From Chlorocebus sabaeus (taxonomy: Eukaryota > Chordata > Mammalia > Primates > Cercopithecidae): a stretch of 64,000 nt of DNA. The notes beneath the pieces are model-generated. The model searched no databases. It worked only from the letters and a program-made list of their open reading frames with translations, and had not been told where the DNA came from. Location of the stretch: the NCBI RefSeq assembly GCF_047675955.1, contig NC_132904.1, forward strand, positions 3,721,501-3,785,500. The letters are read 5' to 3'. Positions 45,496 to 56,869 of this stretch are shown one piece after another (the first letter of the stretch is position 1; every line of letters begins with the position of its first letter). The position numbers and the translations under genes were made by a program.

Positions 45496-46054
45496 CTCTG
45501 CTGTGATTTCTCCTTCCCCCACACTTGTTTAAAAGATATAGACATAGCCGAGCAGGTGGATTTTCTTTCCTCTAGGCCTTCTGCCTCCAGTTCTTGCCCA
45601 GGTTAGGGGGGGAAGGTATGACATCATCATTTCCTCCCTGCTTTGTGGCAGTGCCCCCTGACTCCGCTTTTATATCTGAAATCGGTGGTGGTAAGGACAG
45701 CCAGGCACCACTGTCCCATCTCATGTGCAACACCGAGAGATGCTACAGGGCTGCCGTGCACATCCATTTGTATGATGTGGTGTCAAATACGTAAAGAGGC
45801 AAACATGTCAGCGCTTCATTCCTGTCTCATCACCTGAGGGGCAGAGGACACCTGTGGGCTGCAGTGGCGATGCCTCGACGCCTCTTAGCACTGTCAGCGC
45901 TGAAGGAAGTGCAGTCACACCAGAGCCACTTGCTCTGCCGGCCTGGTCAAGGATGCGCTGATTCTCCTGCCTCTGCCTAGCCCCCCTCGTCCTGTTCACC
46001 CTCAGGCCCTCCACGTCCCCCGTGCTAACGCCTCTCCCTTTTTGTCATCTCTAG

Positions 46055-46168
46055 TTCTGAGCATCGGCGAAGGGGGCTTCTGGGAAGGCAGCGCCCGCGG
46101 CCACATCGGATGGTTTCCGGCGGAGTGCGTGGAGGAGGTCCAGTGTAAGCCCAGGGACAGCCAGGCAG
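46055..46168 (+). CDS. SHANK2: SHANK2 exon encoding the second half of the SH3 domain
   Basis: Encodes residues 176-213: VLSIGEGGFWEGSARG, HIGWFPAECVEEV, QCKPRDSQA, plus one base of the next codon. The SH3 domain ends near V204 (46140). Typical SH3 marks are present (a single W in GFWEG, G-W-F-P), but the usual Tyr of the final FPxxYV is Cys (FPAECV), which with the altered first motif suggests a non-classical ligand groove, as is known for Shank SH3 domains. Acceptor ctctag|TTCTG, donor GCAG|gtaagg. The exon is 114 bp with phase 1 at both ends, so its inclusion or skipping keeps the frame. The next codon should be Glu, completed by a downstream exon outside this window. Confidence 0.97.
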
Positions 46169-46429
46169 GTAAGGCAGGTGCTCGTGGCCGCCCACCCTTG
46201 GTCCCGCGGGCCCATCTCAGGCCCGTGGTCGCTGTTGTCCGTGGCAAGATTCGGCCATTGCGTCGTAGAAGGAAACTGAGTTGCAAATTCAGGACTTTCT
46301 AGATCTTTGGAAACAGGTTGGTTGCTTTCATTCCTCTGGGCTTCATCCAAACCAGAAATTCCTTACAAGATGGTGTGGAAGCTTTTAGTTAAAAGGCTGC
46401 TCAGTACACGTCCCAGAAAACTTGGACCG

Positions 46430-46725
46430 TATGTTCTAGCCGTCAGAGAAAGACTTTGGGGGGTTGATTAGATTTCTTTTTCGATCTCTTCTATCGATGG
46501 CATAAAACAGGCAGCTTCCCATGTGCAGGCGAGACGCTCCCGTGCCACCCTGAGAACACATAGCAAACGCCTCCGTAAAAACTGCTCGAAAGAGTTCAGT
46601 GTTCCGACGGGAAGCCATTCCAGCATCTCTCTTAGAACCTCCAGATATAGCACTTGCTGAAAATCGTTTCAAAATTGATTGCCAAGAGAATGAATTGATT
46701 AAAATGTGAAGAGGAGACCACTTAT
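46430..46725. other. repeat-free segment, candidate conserved non-coding element
   Basis: About 300 bp starting 260 bp after the SH3 exon. It is unusual in keeping several CpGs (tttttcgatctc, tatcgatgg, gctcgaaagag, ttccgacggg) and in having no repeat signature, with an AT-rich end (aaaatcgtttcaaaattgattgcc). Both reverse frames stay open for 61-78 codons, but there is no start or splice context to support coding. Confidence 0.3.
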
Positions 46726-46742
46726 ATAAAATGGTACCGAGC

Positions 46743-46781
<39 letters not shown>

Positions 46782-46785
46782 CATG
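46743..46785 (+). repeat. (GT)n(AT)n microsatellite
   Basis: cgtgtgtg run passing into tatatgtgtgtatatatatac. Confidence 0.93.
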
Positions 46786-48898
46786 AGAGTGGGGGGAGAG
46801 TGAAGCCTTAGTGTCTTATAAGAAGAAAGCAGTCTGCATGTGAACGGCGTCTGGCTTTTAGTAGAATCCCAGACTCACAGAATGTGTGTCAAGCAGCCAC
46901 GGTCGCCGCGGCCACCAACCACGCACACCTTCTTGTGCGGAGCCCGCCGTCTCTGAGCTCTGCCCCAACGGGCCCACTGCCCTGTTTTTGAGGTTCCTAG
47001 TCTAGGGGCTCACTAGGTAGCCCTCCGCCGTCTGATCAGATCTACCAGGGCCAGGCAGGCCCTACAAACATGTGCTCTGGAAAGCAAGGAGGAGTCTGTC
47101 CTGGACCCGGCTGGCTTTGCAGTCTCTAGCAGGGAGGCTCAGTGGGTTCTCTGTCTGAGATCTTGGCTTCAATGGGGGCTCGGTTCGTGCAGCAGCTTCC
47201 CCGCTGATGAGTCCCTGCTCGGGCTTAGACACCAGACGGTACTGTGGGGTATCGAGGTAAGACATGTCCCAGACGTAACCATGAAGGAAGCTGGGAATGT
47301 GCTCTGCTCGGAAGGCGGCTGGGTGGGAGGGACTGTGTTTTTCTGGATGTGGCGGTGACAATGTTACCAACAAAACTGGTCTTCCCAAGAATGGGGTCTT
47401 TCCCTGGTGTGTGCTACACAGCCAGCATCCAAAAGCAAAAGTGAGCTTCAGACAGCACAGGCTTCATTTGATGGCCATGGAACTGAGAAGCAGGAGCTTG
47501 GCTCGCAGATCCATTTCTCAGCTCCCGAGAGCTGGGAAGTCACAGAGCTGGGGCCTCTGTAATGAAGGGATTGGGCATTAAATCAAGGGGAAGAATATTC
47601 ATGTCTTTTCTGGAAATGGGCAGGGAGCTTCTCAGAACTGGTGTGCCACCTTCCTTTCTGTCCTTTTCTGGTTTCTTTCTGTTGTTGTCATGGTGATTGT
47701 CAACTATCCTGGTGCTGGTGGGAGGGTCATTTAGCATGGAAATCAGATTCTAATGAGGTTAGAGGTTCCTCAGAAGCCAAGTGAGCTGCCATCTTGGAAC
47801 CCACTAGTCTTAGCCTTTTTGGTCACCAGGGGAAACTTCTTGACCTCAGGCATCCTATTGCCTCAAGATAAGCAGAGTTGAACCAGGTAGACCACACGGG
47901 CTTTACACTGGGTAGCAGTCACACTGAGCACTGGCACAGGTCAGACCTCCAAGCCCTGCCATTGCCCGTTCATCCCTGGTCCATACCTACCCTCTCCTGC
48001 AAGCAACCTGCCCTTGCCTCACTTGTCTGAGAAGAGCCAGGCCCGGGAGCTCAGCTTGCCTCCCATGGTTGCTCAATGCCTTCCTTCTCCCTGTCTTCCA
48101 GTCCTCCTCTTCCTGGGCAGCCACCACTCCTCCCTCTCCTGGGACTCACCTTCAGAGCCACGCTGGCTGCCCTCCCGCCACTCTTTTGTTGGAAGGACTC
48201 AACTGTGTCAGCACCGGGCTTTGCTGGCTATGCCACACATGGATGGGACAGCCCTGGAGGGCTGCATAGGGGGATCATTTGAGCTTCGTGCTCTCTCCAT
48301 CCTCCAGAGAGTAGTGGCCTCCTGTATAGTGTGCAGGAGGCAGCAGGGCAGCCGGAACAACCTGCCTTCCTCCTCTCTCCTGTGGGCTTTTCCTGCCCAC
48401 CTGCCAGCATTGCCCTGTGTGCCCTAGAACATATGACTTTCTCCAGCCCAGTTGACAGGGTACCCACCCAGGGCAGGTGGGCGAGTGGAGTCTGCCAGAA
48501 GACGCGCGTCCTGTTCAGGCAGCTTCCAGAGTGGCAGAGGTTTGTGTTTGTGTTTACTGTGGGAGGAGGTTATTGGGGTAAGACAGAGGTTTCTAGAAGG
48601 GTGATCTTGTTCCAGCTCACACTCCCAGGACGATGTCCTTGATAAAACCGTATTTTCTACCTGGGCTGATGCAGGTGTGAGTCTCACTGGGCTAATGTTA
48701 GGGCATCACCCGGGCTGCATTCCATTCTGCGGTCTGTGGGAGATAATTTGTTTCCTTGCCTTTCCAGCATCCTCAGCTCATGGCCCCTTCATCCATCTCC
48801 AAAGCCAGCACCTGTTGGTAGGGTCCTTCTTCCATTGCATCTCCCCATCCCTCCCTTCTGCCTCCTCTTCTTCCACTTTTGAGAACCTGTGTGATTAT

Positions 48899-49248
48899 GG
48901 CCAGGTGCAGTGGCTCACACCTGTAATCCCAGCACTTTGGGAGGCCGAGGTGGGCAGATGGCTTGAGGTCAGGAGTTCGAGACCAGCCTGGCCAACATGG
49001 TGAAACCCTGTCTCTACTAAAAATGCAAAAATTAGTTGGACATGGTGGCACACATCTGTAGTCCCAGCTACTTGGGAGGCTGAGGCAGGAAAATTGCTTG
49101 AACCTGGGAGGCGGAGGTTGCAGTGAGCCAAGATTGTACCACTGCACTCCAGCCTGGGCAACAGAGCAAGACTCCATCTTAAAAAAAAAAAAAAAAAAAA
49201 AAAAAGAAAAAGAAAAAGAGGGAAAGGGAAAGGCAAAGGGAAGGAAAG
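48899..49248 (+). mobile_element. Alu element, sense, with expanded A-rich tail
   Basis: ggccaggtgcagtggctcacac through ctccatctt, then about 25 As and a tail of aaaag/gggaaag units. Perfect target duplication gaacctgtgtgatta (48884-48898 and from 49249). Confidence 0.97.
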
Positions 49249-49614
49249 GAACCTGTGTGATTAGATGGGCCCACCTTGCTAATCCAGATCAAATAAACTG
49301 ATGGGCCGCCTTAATTCTGCCTGCAACCTTATTCCCTTTTGCCTTAAGGGCACATACTCACAGATTCTAGGAATTAGGACCTGGGCATCCTTGGGAGGAG
49401 CCATCTTTCTCCCTAACACAGATAACAAAAATGAACATCAGGACTCTCCTCTAACACAAAGGCTGTGGGTCAGGGAAGGAAGGTGTCTCTGTGACCTGGG
49501 GTGGAACGAGGTGCACCAAGGTCACAGCACAGAGGAGTTGAGGAGGGTGGGGAGGATTCCACAGTGGTTCTTGCTGGGTTCTGTTTGCCCTTGGGCGTTC
49601 TAAGATCGTGACTT

Positions 49615-49767
49615 AGCACCTTCTTTTGTATTATCTTCTTTTCTAGAGGTGTGATTTACATACAGGAAAACACAAAGATTATAAGAAAAATCTAGTTCAA
49701 TACATCTTGACAAATGTATATACCCCCGTCTCCAACTGCAAATAAGATATTAAAACTTTCCTTCACA
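49615..49767. mobile_element. old L1-related block, part 1
   Basis: 'gaggtgtgatttacatacagg', 'gttcaatacatcttgacaaatgtatatac': familiar text of an old L1-associated repeat, cut by the Alu at 49768. Confidence 0.6.
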
Positions 49768-50079
49768 GGCTGGGTGCGGTGGCCCACGCCTGTAATCCTA
49801 GCACCTTGGGAGGCCGAGGTGGGTGAATCACTTGAGGTCAGGAGTTTGAGACCATCCTGGGCAAGATGGTGAAACCTGCCTCTACTAAAAATACAAAAAT
49901 TAGCTGGGTGTGATGGTGCGTGCCTGTAATCCCAGTACTTGGGAGGCCAAGGCACAAGAATCACCTGAACCTGGGAGGTGGAGGTTGCAGTGAGCCAAGA
50001 TCACACCATTGCACTACCAGCCAGGATGACAAGAGCGAAACTCCGTCTCAAAAAATATATAAAATAATTTTTAAAAACA
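49768..50079 (+). mobile_element. Alu element, sense, nested
   Basis: ggctgggtgcggtggcccacg to ctccgtctcaaaaaatatat. Flanked by ctttccttcac on both sides. Confidence 0.95.
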
Positions 50080-50294
50080 CCTTTCCTTCACCCCAGGAAG
50101 TGGTCTCAGACTGTCTTCAGCCATCCGTCCCCATACCACAACAGAAGCAAGTGCGATCTGATTTCTAGCAGTTTTGCCTATCGTTGGATTTCATGTAGGT
50201 GGGACCCTGCAGCTTGTATTCTCGGGCCTAACGTCTTTGCCTCAGCCTAATGCCTGGGATATCAGCTATGTATTACAGGACTCAGTGGTTGATA
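50080..50294. mobile_element. old L1-related block, part 2
   Basis: 'cttcaccccaggaagtggtctc', 'tgcctatcgttggatttcatgtaggtgggacc' continue the block between two Alus. Confidence 0.6.
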
Positions 50295-50585
50295 ATTTTT
50301 TTTTTTCTAAGACGGAGTCTCTGTTGCCCAGACTGGAGTGCAGTGGTGTCATCTTAGCTCACTGCAACCTCCAACTCCAGGGTTCAAGTGATTCTCATGC
50401 CTCAGCCTCCCTAGTAGCTGGGATTACAGGCTCCCACCACCACACCTGGCTCATTTTTGTATTTTTAATATGGAGGGGATTTCACCATGTTGGCCAGACT
50501 GGTTTCAAACTCCTGACCTCAAGGGATCCACCTACCTCGACCTCCCAAAGTGCTGGGATTACAGGCATGATCCACTGTGCCCAAA
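50295..50585 (-). mobile_element. Alu element, antisense, nested
   Basis: Short T tail, gacggagtctctgttgcccag, reversed body, ending ccactgtgcccaaac. Faces the sense Alu at 49768 across about 215 bp. Confidence 0.94.
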
Positions 50586-51185
50586 CAGCAGTTTATAAAT
50601 GTGTATTGCTGGGTAGTGTTCTGTGATGTATTTACACCACAGTTTGAGCATTCTGCTGATGATGGACGTGTGGATTGCTTCTCAGTTTTGGCTAATATGA
50701 ATGAAACCTGCTAAAAAAGGTTTTCGTGTGAGTCTTTCTAAGGGCATACATTTTTATTTCTCTAGGTAGAAAACTGCTGGGTTGTATGTTAACATTTTCA
50801 TTTTATAAGAAACTACCACACAGTTCTCCAAAGTGCTGTCCCATTTTGTTCTCCTACCAGCAGTGTGTGAGAGTTCTAGTTGCTCCACTTTCTCATCAAC
50901 ATTTGGCAATATCGGTCTGTTTAACTTCAGCTATTCTAATGGATATGAAATGATACCTTACTGTGGGTGTAATTTGCATTTTTCTGGTGATGATTATTAA
51001 GCGTCTCTTTGTGTGCTCATTTGCTCTACATATTGCTTCTTTAAGTCTTTGGTTCATTTTTAATGGTGGTGTTCATCTTTTCCTTATTGGTTTGTAGGAG
51101 TTCTTTATATATTCTGTTTATCAGTCCTTTGTCAAATATATGCTGCATTTTTCCAAGCCTGTGACTTGCCTTTTCATTTTTCTAA
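50586..51185. mobile_element. old L1-related block, part 3
   Basis: 'tgctgggtagtgttctgtgatg', 'tctccaaagtgctgtcccattttg', 'ctaccagcagtgtgtgagagttc', 'gatgattattaagcgtctctttg', 'gagttctttatatattctg', 'cagtcctttgtcaaatatatg', all in the order found in old L1-associated copies. About 600 bp, no intact ORF. Confidence 0.65.
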
Positions 51186-51187
51186 CT

Positions 51188-51424
51188 ACAGTCATCTCTC
51201 AGTATACATGGGGATTAGTTCCAGGACACCACCCCCTCACACCATATACCAAAATCCGGCTCAGGTCCCAGAGTCAGCTCCATGAAACCTGTGTATGTGA
51301 AGTCAGCCCTCTGTATATGCAGGTTTTATATCACACAGTGTATTTTCAATCTACATTTAGTTGAAAAATCCGCATATAAGTAGACCCATGCAGTTCAAAC
51401 CCATGTTATTCAAGGGTCAACTGT
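51188..51424. mobile_element. Tigger-family DNA transposon remnant
   Basis: Starts acagtcatctctcagtatacatgg and ends attcaagggtcaactgta, close to the terminal sequences of Tigger-type elements, with the 'ccaaaatccggctcaggtcc' and 'ccgcatataagtagacccatgc' interiors. Much shorter than an autonomous copy and without transposase. Confidence 0.7.
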
Positions 51425-51510
51425 ATGTCTTTTAATGAGTAGAAAGGTTTTTTAAATTTTGAATCTAATCCAAATTATTATTTTTTTCTTTCACATTAGT
51501 GCTTTTTGTC

Positions 51511-51775
51511 ACTTTTTTCTTTTGAGTCAGGGTCTTGCTTTGTCATCCAAGTGGGAATGCAGTGGTGCCATCACAGCTCATTACATGCCTTGACTTCCCA
51601 GGCTCAAATGATTCTCCTGCCTTATTTTAAAATGTATTTTATTATTATATCTTTTTGTAGAGACAAGTTCTCACTATGTTGTCCAGGCTGTTCTTGAACT
51701 CCTAGGCTCAAGTAACCCTCCTGCCTCGGCCTCCCAAAGTGCTGGGATTGTAGGTGTGAGCCACCGTGCCTGGCC
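51511..51775 (-). mobile_element. old, partly deleted Alu, antisense
   Basis: gagtcagggtcttgctttgtc, a shortened middle, 'cttgaactcctaggctcaagtaaccctcctgcc' (AluJ-like), ending ccaccgtgcctggcc. Confidence 0.9.
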
Positions 51776-52128
51776 CTTCTTGTAGCTTTTTTTGGTGTTG
51801 AAAATTAGAAGACTTTGAATATACATAGAATCTGGAAGATGGTACAAAATGTTTTTAGATGTTCCCATCCAGCAAGCTCTTTCTACACAGTTGGCCTTGC
51901 TTGCATCCTTGGAAGCTGTTTCTCTTTTATGGAGCACCACTGCTTTATGTTGTAAAATGAACATTTAGTTGGTAAACCCCATTCATGAACATTAAGTGAA
52001 ATAAGTGAGTGACTCACAGAATGAATAACTCAGTAAAGAAGTGGCTGCTCAGGACCCAGTGAATTCTCATTGCCTCATGACAGTCACTGGAGGTTGGGGG
52101 TAATAAACAGCAAAATCAAATGGTGGTC

Positions 52129-52592
52129 CTCGTTGGTTGGTTTGTTGATTAGCTGGTCGACTGGCTGGCTGGCTGGCTGGCTGGCTGGTTGGTTGGTTGG
52201 TTGGTTGGCTGGTTGGTTGGTTGATTAGCTGGCTGGCTGGTTGGTTGGTTGGTTGGCTGGTTGGTTGGTTGATTAGCTGGCTGGTTGGTTGGTTGGTTGG
52301 TTGGTTGGTTGGTTGGTTGGCTGGTTGACTGGTTGGTTGATTGATTAGCTGGCTGGCTGGCTGGTTGGTTGGTTGGTTGGTTGGTTGGTTAATTAGCTAG
52401 CTGGCTGGTTGGCTGGCTGGCTGGTTGATTAGCTCTCTGGCTGACTGAATAGTTGGTTGATTTGCTGATTAGCTGTCTGGGTGGCTGATTGGTTGGTTGG
52501 TTGATTAACTGGTTGGTTGGCTGACTGGTTGGTTAGTTGGTTGGTTGGTTAGCTGTTTGGCTGGCTGGTTGGTTGGTTGGATGGATGGATGA
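52129..52592 (+). repeat. GGTT/GGCT tetranucleotide array
   Basis: About 460 bp of ggtt and ggct units with gatt and gact interruptions. A purer ggtt stretch occurs at about 52281-52320 and the array ends in ggatggatgg. Confidence 0.96.
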
Positions 52593-53339
52593 ATGATTGG
52601 TCAAATGATAGAAGTTCAGCTTAATTCCATGAATAGTTTGGTGGTTATGCCTTCAAGATATGATGGGCTTACTCACCTGAACCTTAGTTGTAATTTCTTA
52701 AGGCTGCATGTTTATGGGACTTCACAGTCTCCAGTGGGCTTTCCTGCATGCTGTCTCATCCAACCTTCTGGAATAAGTAGGGCAGGAATCATCACCTGCA
52801 TTGTACACATGAGCATCCCCATACCAGCATGTTGGAGCACACAGATGGGGAGTTACTGGGCAAGGACCATGACCCATTGTTTGTGACTACTAATGCTTGA
52901 GCTGTGACCTGTACCTGCATCAGGGCAGCGTTTCTCATGCAGTGATCAGGGTGGTGATCCTGATGTGTGACTGCCAGTGATTAATCATCCTGCATATCCA
53001 CCTGAAGCAGTGGGGAAGCAGAAACATATCCAGGTCTGTTCTCAGCTCAGCTGTCTCTGGCTGGCTCTGAGTAGACTTCTTTATCTGAAATGTGAAGGCT
53101 GGAGATAATGCGTGTGAAGAGTTGGGGGCAAGTTTATGATCGTAGCTTTTTTGTTTCTATGCATAAGAGACAGAGGCATGCCCAGATTTATAAAATCTCA
53201 CCTCTTTGCATGCATCAGCCCAGAGACCTGAGAGCAAAGTGCCACATATGACTATGTTGTTATAGCAGGAAGAGAGGCATCTTGGAAGATGGTGCTCTGG
53301 AAAATTGGTGGCTAATTACATGCATGTCCTCACCCCATC

Positions 53340-53420
53340 CTGCTAGAGTTTAAGCTCCCTGAGGGCAGGGACACCTGTGTCCTGCATGGTGCCTATCCAG
53401 GACAGAGTACATATCAGTTG
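53340..53420 (+). repeat. L2 3'-end-like fragment
   Basis: 'agtttaagctccctgagggcagggacacctgtgtcctg' is a typical L2 3' phrase. Confidence 0.5.
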
Positions 53421-53904
53421 GCCCACCACATTAGTGAAAAGGAGGTTGGGTGGTGTCGTACTTGATCCGTCAGGAGTTGGAAGGTCTGGCTTTTGTCTAG
53501 ACTCTAAAGCTTTCCACCCATTTGTATAAGGTAGCACAATGTCAGCTGCTGTGACAAGTGAACCCACAACTTCAGTGGCTTAATGGAGTGCAGGTTTTTT
53601 TCCTGCCCAGTTGCTACCCAGTGTGGTCTCTTCTGGTCAGCAGACGGGCTGATTTTCTCCATGATGTGACCAAGCAGTCCAGGCCCTTCCATTATGTGGC
53701 CTGGTCATCCTCGAGGGCCTTAGGGCCCCCTGCCCGCAGCCTGCAGTGACAGGGAGAGAGAATGGAGAAATGCTGCCCTCTTGTGTGAGGCTCTGGCACA
53801 GCAGGGACACACGTCATTACCCGTGACACCCTGTGGAGGGGACCTGGATGCTGCAGATGCTGGGCCCTGTGGTCCCGGGCCAGGAGCCACCTCCTGGTGA
53901 CTCT

Positions 53905-54260
53905 TTGAGTCAAGATTCTCCAGAGAAAACGACCAGCAGGACACAGACACAGATGTAGATACAGATAGAGCATATGTATTAAGAGACTCATTTCAAGGAA
54001 TTGGCTCACCCAGTTGTGGGAACGGGCGAGTCTAAAATCCTCTGGGCAGTCCAGCAGCCTGGAACGCCGGACAGGAGCTGGTGCTGCAGCCTGGAGGCAG
54101 AATTTATTCTTCCTCAGAAAAACTTCAGTTTTGCTCTTGAGGCCTTTTAACTGATTGGAGGAGGCCCACCCACATTACTGAGAAAAATTTTGACTTCAAG
54201 CCAACAGACTGTAAATGTTAGCCACATCTACAAAATACCCTCCCAGCAACACCTAGGCTA
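53905..54260 (-). mobile_element. LTR-type repeat, antisense (ERVL/MaLR-like)
   Basis: 'agattctccagagaaaacgacc', 'ttcaaggaattggctcaccc', 'gcctggaacgccggacagg', 'ctgattggaggaggcccacccacatta', 'gccacatctacaaaatacc' occur in the order of a common primate LTR read in reverse. The exact family name is uncertain. Confidence 0.65.
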
Positions 54261-54379
54261 GTGCTTGGCTGCATAATTGGGTGCTATACGCTGGTCAGTT
54301 GGCCCATAAAGCTGAGCCTCTGGGGCCAGATATGCACCCTGGATGGAGGGACAGTGCCCACCTCCCCTGCTGGGGACCT

Positions 54380-54470
54380 TGACTGCCTTCCGCATCTTCC
54401 AAGGCATTGATTTCCTCATCTGTAAATTCAGGCTGGTGGATTGTAGAATCACTTGATCCTTCCTCCTCAG
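54380..54470 (+). repeat. MIR-like fragment
   Basis: 'ggcattgatttcctcatctgtaaattcaggctgg' is a MIR core variant. Confidence 0.5.
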
Positions 54471-55946
54471 AATTCTACAAATTGAAATCAGGGCTGCCCC
54501 GGATGATGTATCTTGACTAAGAGACAAAGATAAAATATTTTCAAAGTAATCAGTTGGCACCCGTGGATGAGGCAGTTTATGAAAAATGAATGCATGCAAT
54601 TTTCAGCGACACATCTTATGTGTACATGGAAACTGTCAGGCCAGGGCTCTCTGTTTATCCCTGAGAAAATGACAAGGCCAAGCAGCACTGGAGGAAATAG
54701 TATTTTAGCTGCTGAAACAAAGAAAAGACTTGACTATCAGTGAGCACCATTCATGTAGAACATGATGAGAAAATGGGTGTGATGAGTCACCACTGTACAT
54801 CCCTGTTTCCATCCTACAGAGACAGGTAGGATCTGGTCACCTGAAAGCCACTGAGGTAGGAGTGGTGGCCTCACAGCCAGGCAGCTCAGACCGGGGCATA
54901 AGGTGCCACATTCTCAACTCTTCACTCCTGGGCACCTACCCAGATGAGCACCCCAGTGCCAGTGTAGTTTCAGCGTGTCCTGTGCCATATGCACTGCCAG
55001 AGCTTGTTGGAGTCGGGATCCTCAATCAGCTACAGAGACCACCTGTAAGTGGAGGAAGTGACTTGATGGGATTCTCTGCCAAATGGACTTCCGGAATCTT
55101 CTAGCTGACTCCCTGGTGCAGGGCTCTCAACTGGGTAGAAGATGTGAGTCTAGGATGGGATTAGCCGTGCCTTCCCTTGACTGGCCACTCTTGTGGGATA
55201 AGTCTGCATTTAAGAATAGTCCCCCTGGCTCTCTAGAAGTTTCTAGAAGCTAGCCATAAGCACAGGGTCTAGATCAGAAAGTCAGAGCTCTGACCAGGGA
55301 ACAGATGTGGTTTGCAGTGTGTGCTTTCTACTTTTTTGTGGCACTCAACGGAGAAGAGAGAGGACCTCATCTGAACCTCCTAACTGCCCTTCATGGAAGG
55401 TCCGTTTATGATCCCTGCTTATTCGTCAGGAAACACGTGTTGTGTATGTGTCCAGGAAGCATGTAGGTCAGGCTGTCCACATTCCCAAGCTCTCTTTCCA
55501 TGGACTGTTCCCATTCAGAATCCGTGCCATGGACTCTCCTTTCCAGTCACTCTCTAATTTACCAGCGTAGGGGGCCCTTACAGCTTCGCTTACTCTGAGA
55601 AATGTCTCCGGACTGCCACCAGCCCCACACCCCGAGGGCTAATGGGCACAACATTCTCAGATCTCTTCTTCAGATCATGTGGACCCGACAGGGTGGTGGT
55701 GAGGCTGGCATGTGTTTCCTCCTCCCAGAAATCGCCCCAAGTGCAGTGCATTGTTCCTCTGCCATCTGAAGCCACACCTGGAGCCGTCCCCTCCTGTCTC
55801 CAATAGGACACCCTGTGTGGCCGCTTTGGGGTTTCAGGACACACTTGGAGTATAAATCTCCTCTTCCCAAATCCAACCCTTGGGTCAGGGCTGGGCAGGA
55901 GAAGGATGGGGACCTCTTGGTTTTGCCAACTGTTTTGTGACTGCAG

Positions 55947-56296
55947 CAGTCCCCCGTTATCTTCAGGGGATACGTCCCAAGATCCCCATTGGGTGCCTGA
56001 AATGGGGGACAGCTCTGAACCCTGTACTGCATATACCATGTTTTTGGTCTGGTATCAGAGCCAGCTCCTAAGTGACTAACCAGTGGGTGGTGTAGACAGC
56101 AGGAGTACGCTGGACAAAGAGATGAGTCACTTCCCCTGGGCGGAACGGCACTCAACATCACGCTACTCAGAATGGCGTGCAATTGAAAACTTTTCAATTG
56201 TTTATTTCTGGACTTTTCTGTTCATTACTTTCAGACTTCAATTGACCGTGGATGATTAAAACCTCAGAAAGTGAAACCAGGGATAAAGGGGGACTG
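55947..56296. mobile_element. Tigger-like non-autonomous DNA transposon
   Basis: Inverted ends are visible: cagtcccccgttatc at the left and gataaagggggactg at the right are near-perfect reverse complements. The interior ('ggggatacgtcccaagatccccattggg', 'ggtgcctgaaatggggg', 'tcaattgaccgtgg') matches Tigger-type copies. At 350 bp it lacks any transposase. Confidence 0.8.
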
Positions 56297-56629
56297 TCGA
56301 AGTCACAAGTGACTTGGGGCCATTGTCCTTTGAGATTTCTTATCTGTGGCCATTGATAAGAAGAGGACATAATAATGAGGAAAGTCCTCATCCGTGATGG
56401 CCCTGGGTGGGGGACCTGTCCTCTTGGCTGCCACGCCTTCCTGTTCAACACTAGGTCAGCCTCTGGGATCCACCTGCTCTCCCTCGGGAGCCATATCAAG
56501 TATGCACTGGAGTCAGTCATGTTCCCCCACCCTGCAGGCCATGTAACGTTATCATTCCAGCCTTTTCAGAGCACACAGTTCCAAACCTTGTCCCTGTGGT
56601 TGCATCCTGTCACCTCTCATTTGATGTTT

Positions 56630-56725
56630 ACAGATAACTCATGTGATCCTCAGACTAAACTTGGGAGAGGGGCATGCAGTGATGTTAGTCCATTTTAGAC
56701 ATGAGGTCAGAGATGGTGAGTGACT
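56630..56725 (-). repeat. MIR-like fragment
   Basis: 'cattttagacatgaggtcagagatggtgagtgacttgcttag' is a diverged reversed MIR core. Confidence 0.45.
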
Positions 56726-56869
56726 TGCTTAGAAGCATGGGTGGCCAACCCAGGACCTAAACATAGATACATCTGAGCTGATATCTGTTTCCTTTAGCTG
56801 CCAGGCTGGAGCATCCCCACGGTCAGCCAGTCTCTGAGATGTTAATATTTTGTGGCCTTGGAGTCAGGG

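Larger units (their letters stand above)
33853..46054 (+). other. SHANK2: SHANK2 intron 3 of the short isoform (splits the SH3 domain)
   Basis: Begins gtcagt and ends cctctccctttttgtcatctctag. It holds a MIR at 34643, two head-to-tail Alus (35148-35760), the 3-kb GGAT/GGGT satellite (38095-41090), and Alus at 43063, 44252 and 45172. The rest (33.9-34.8, 35.9-38.0, 41.1-43.0 kb) is GC-rich single-copy-looking DNA with no recognised exon. Confidence 0.88.
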
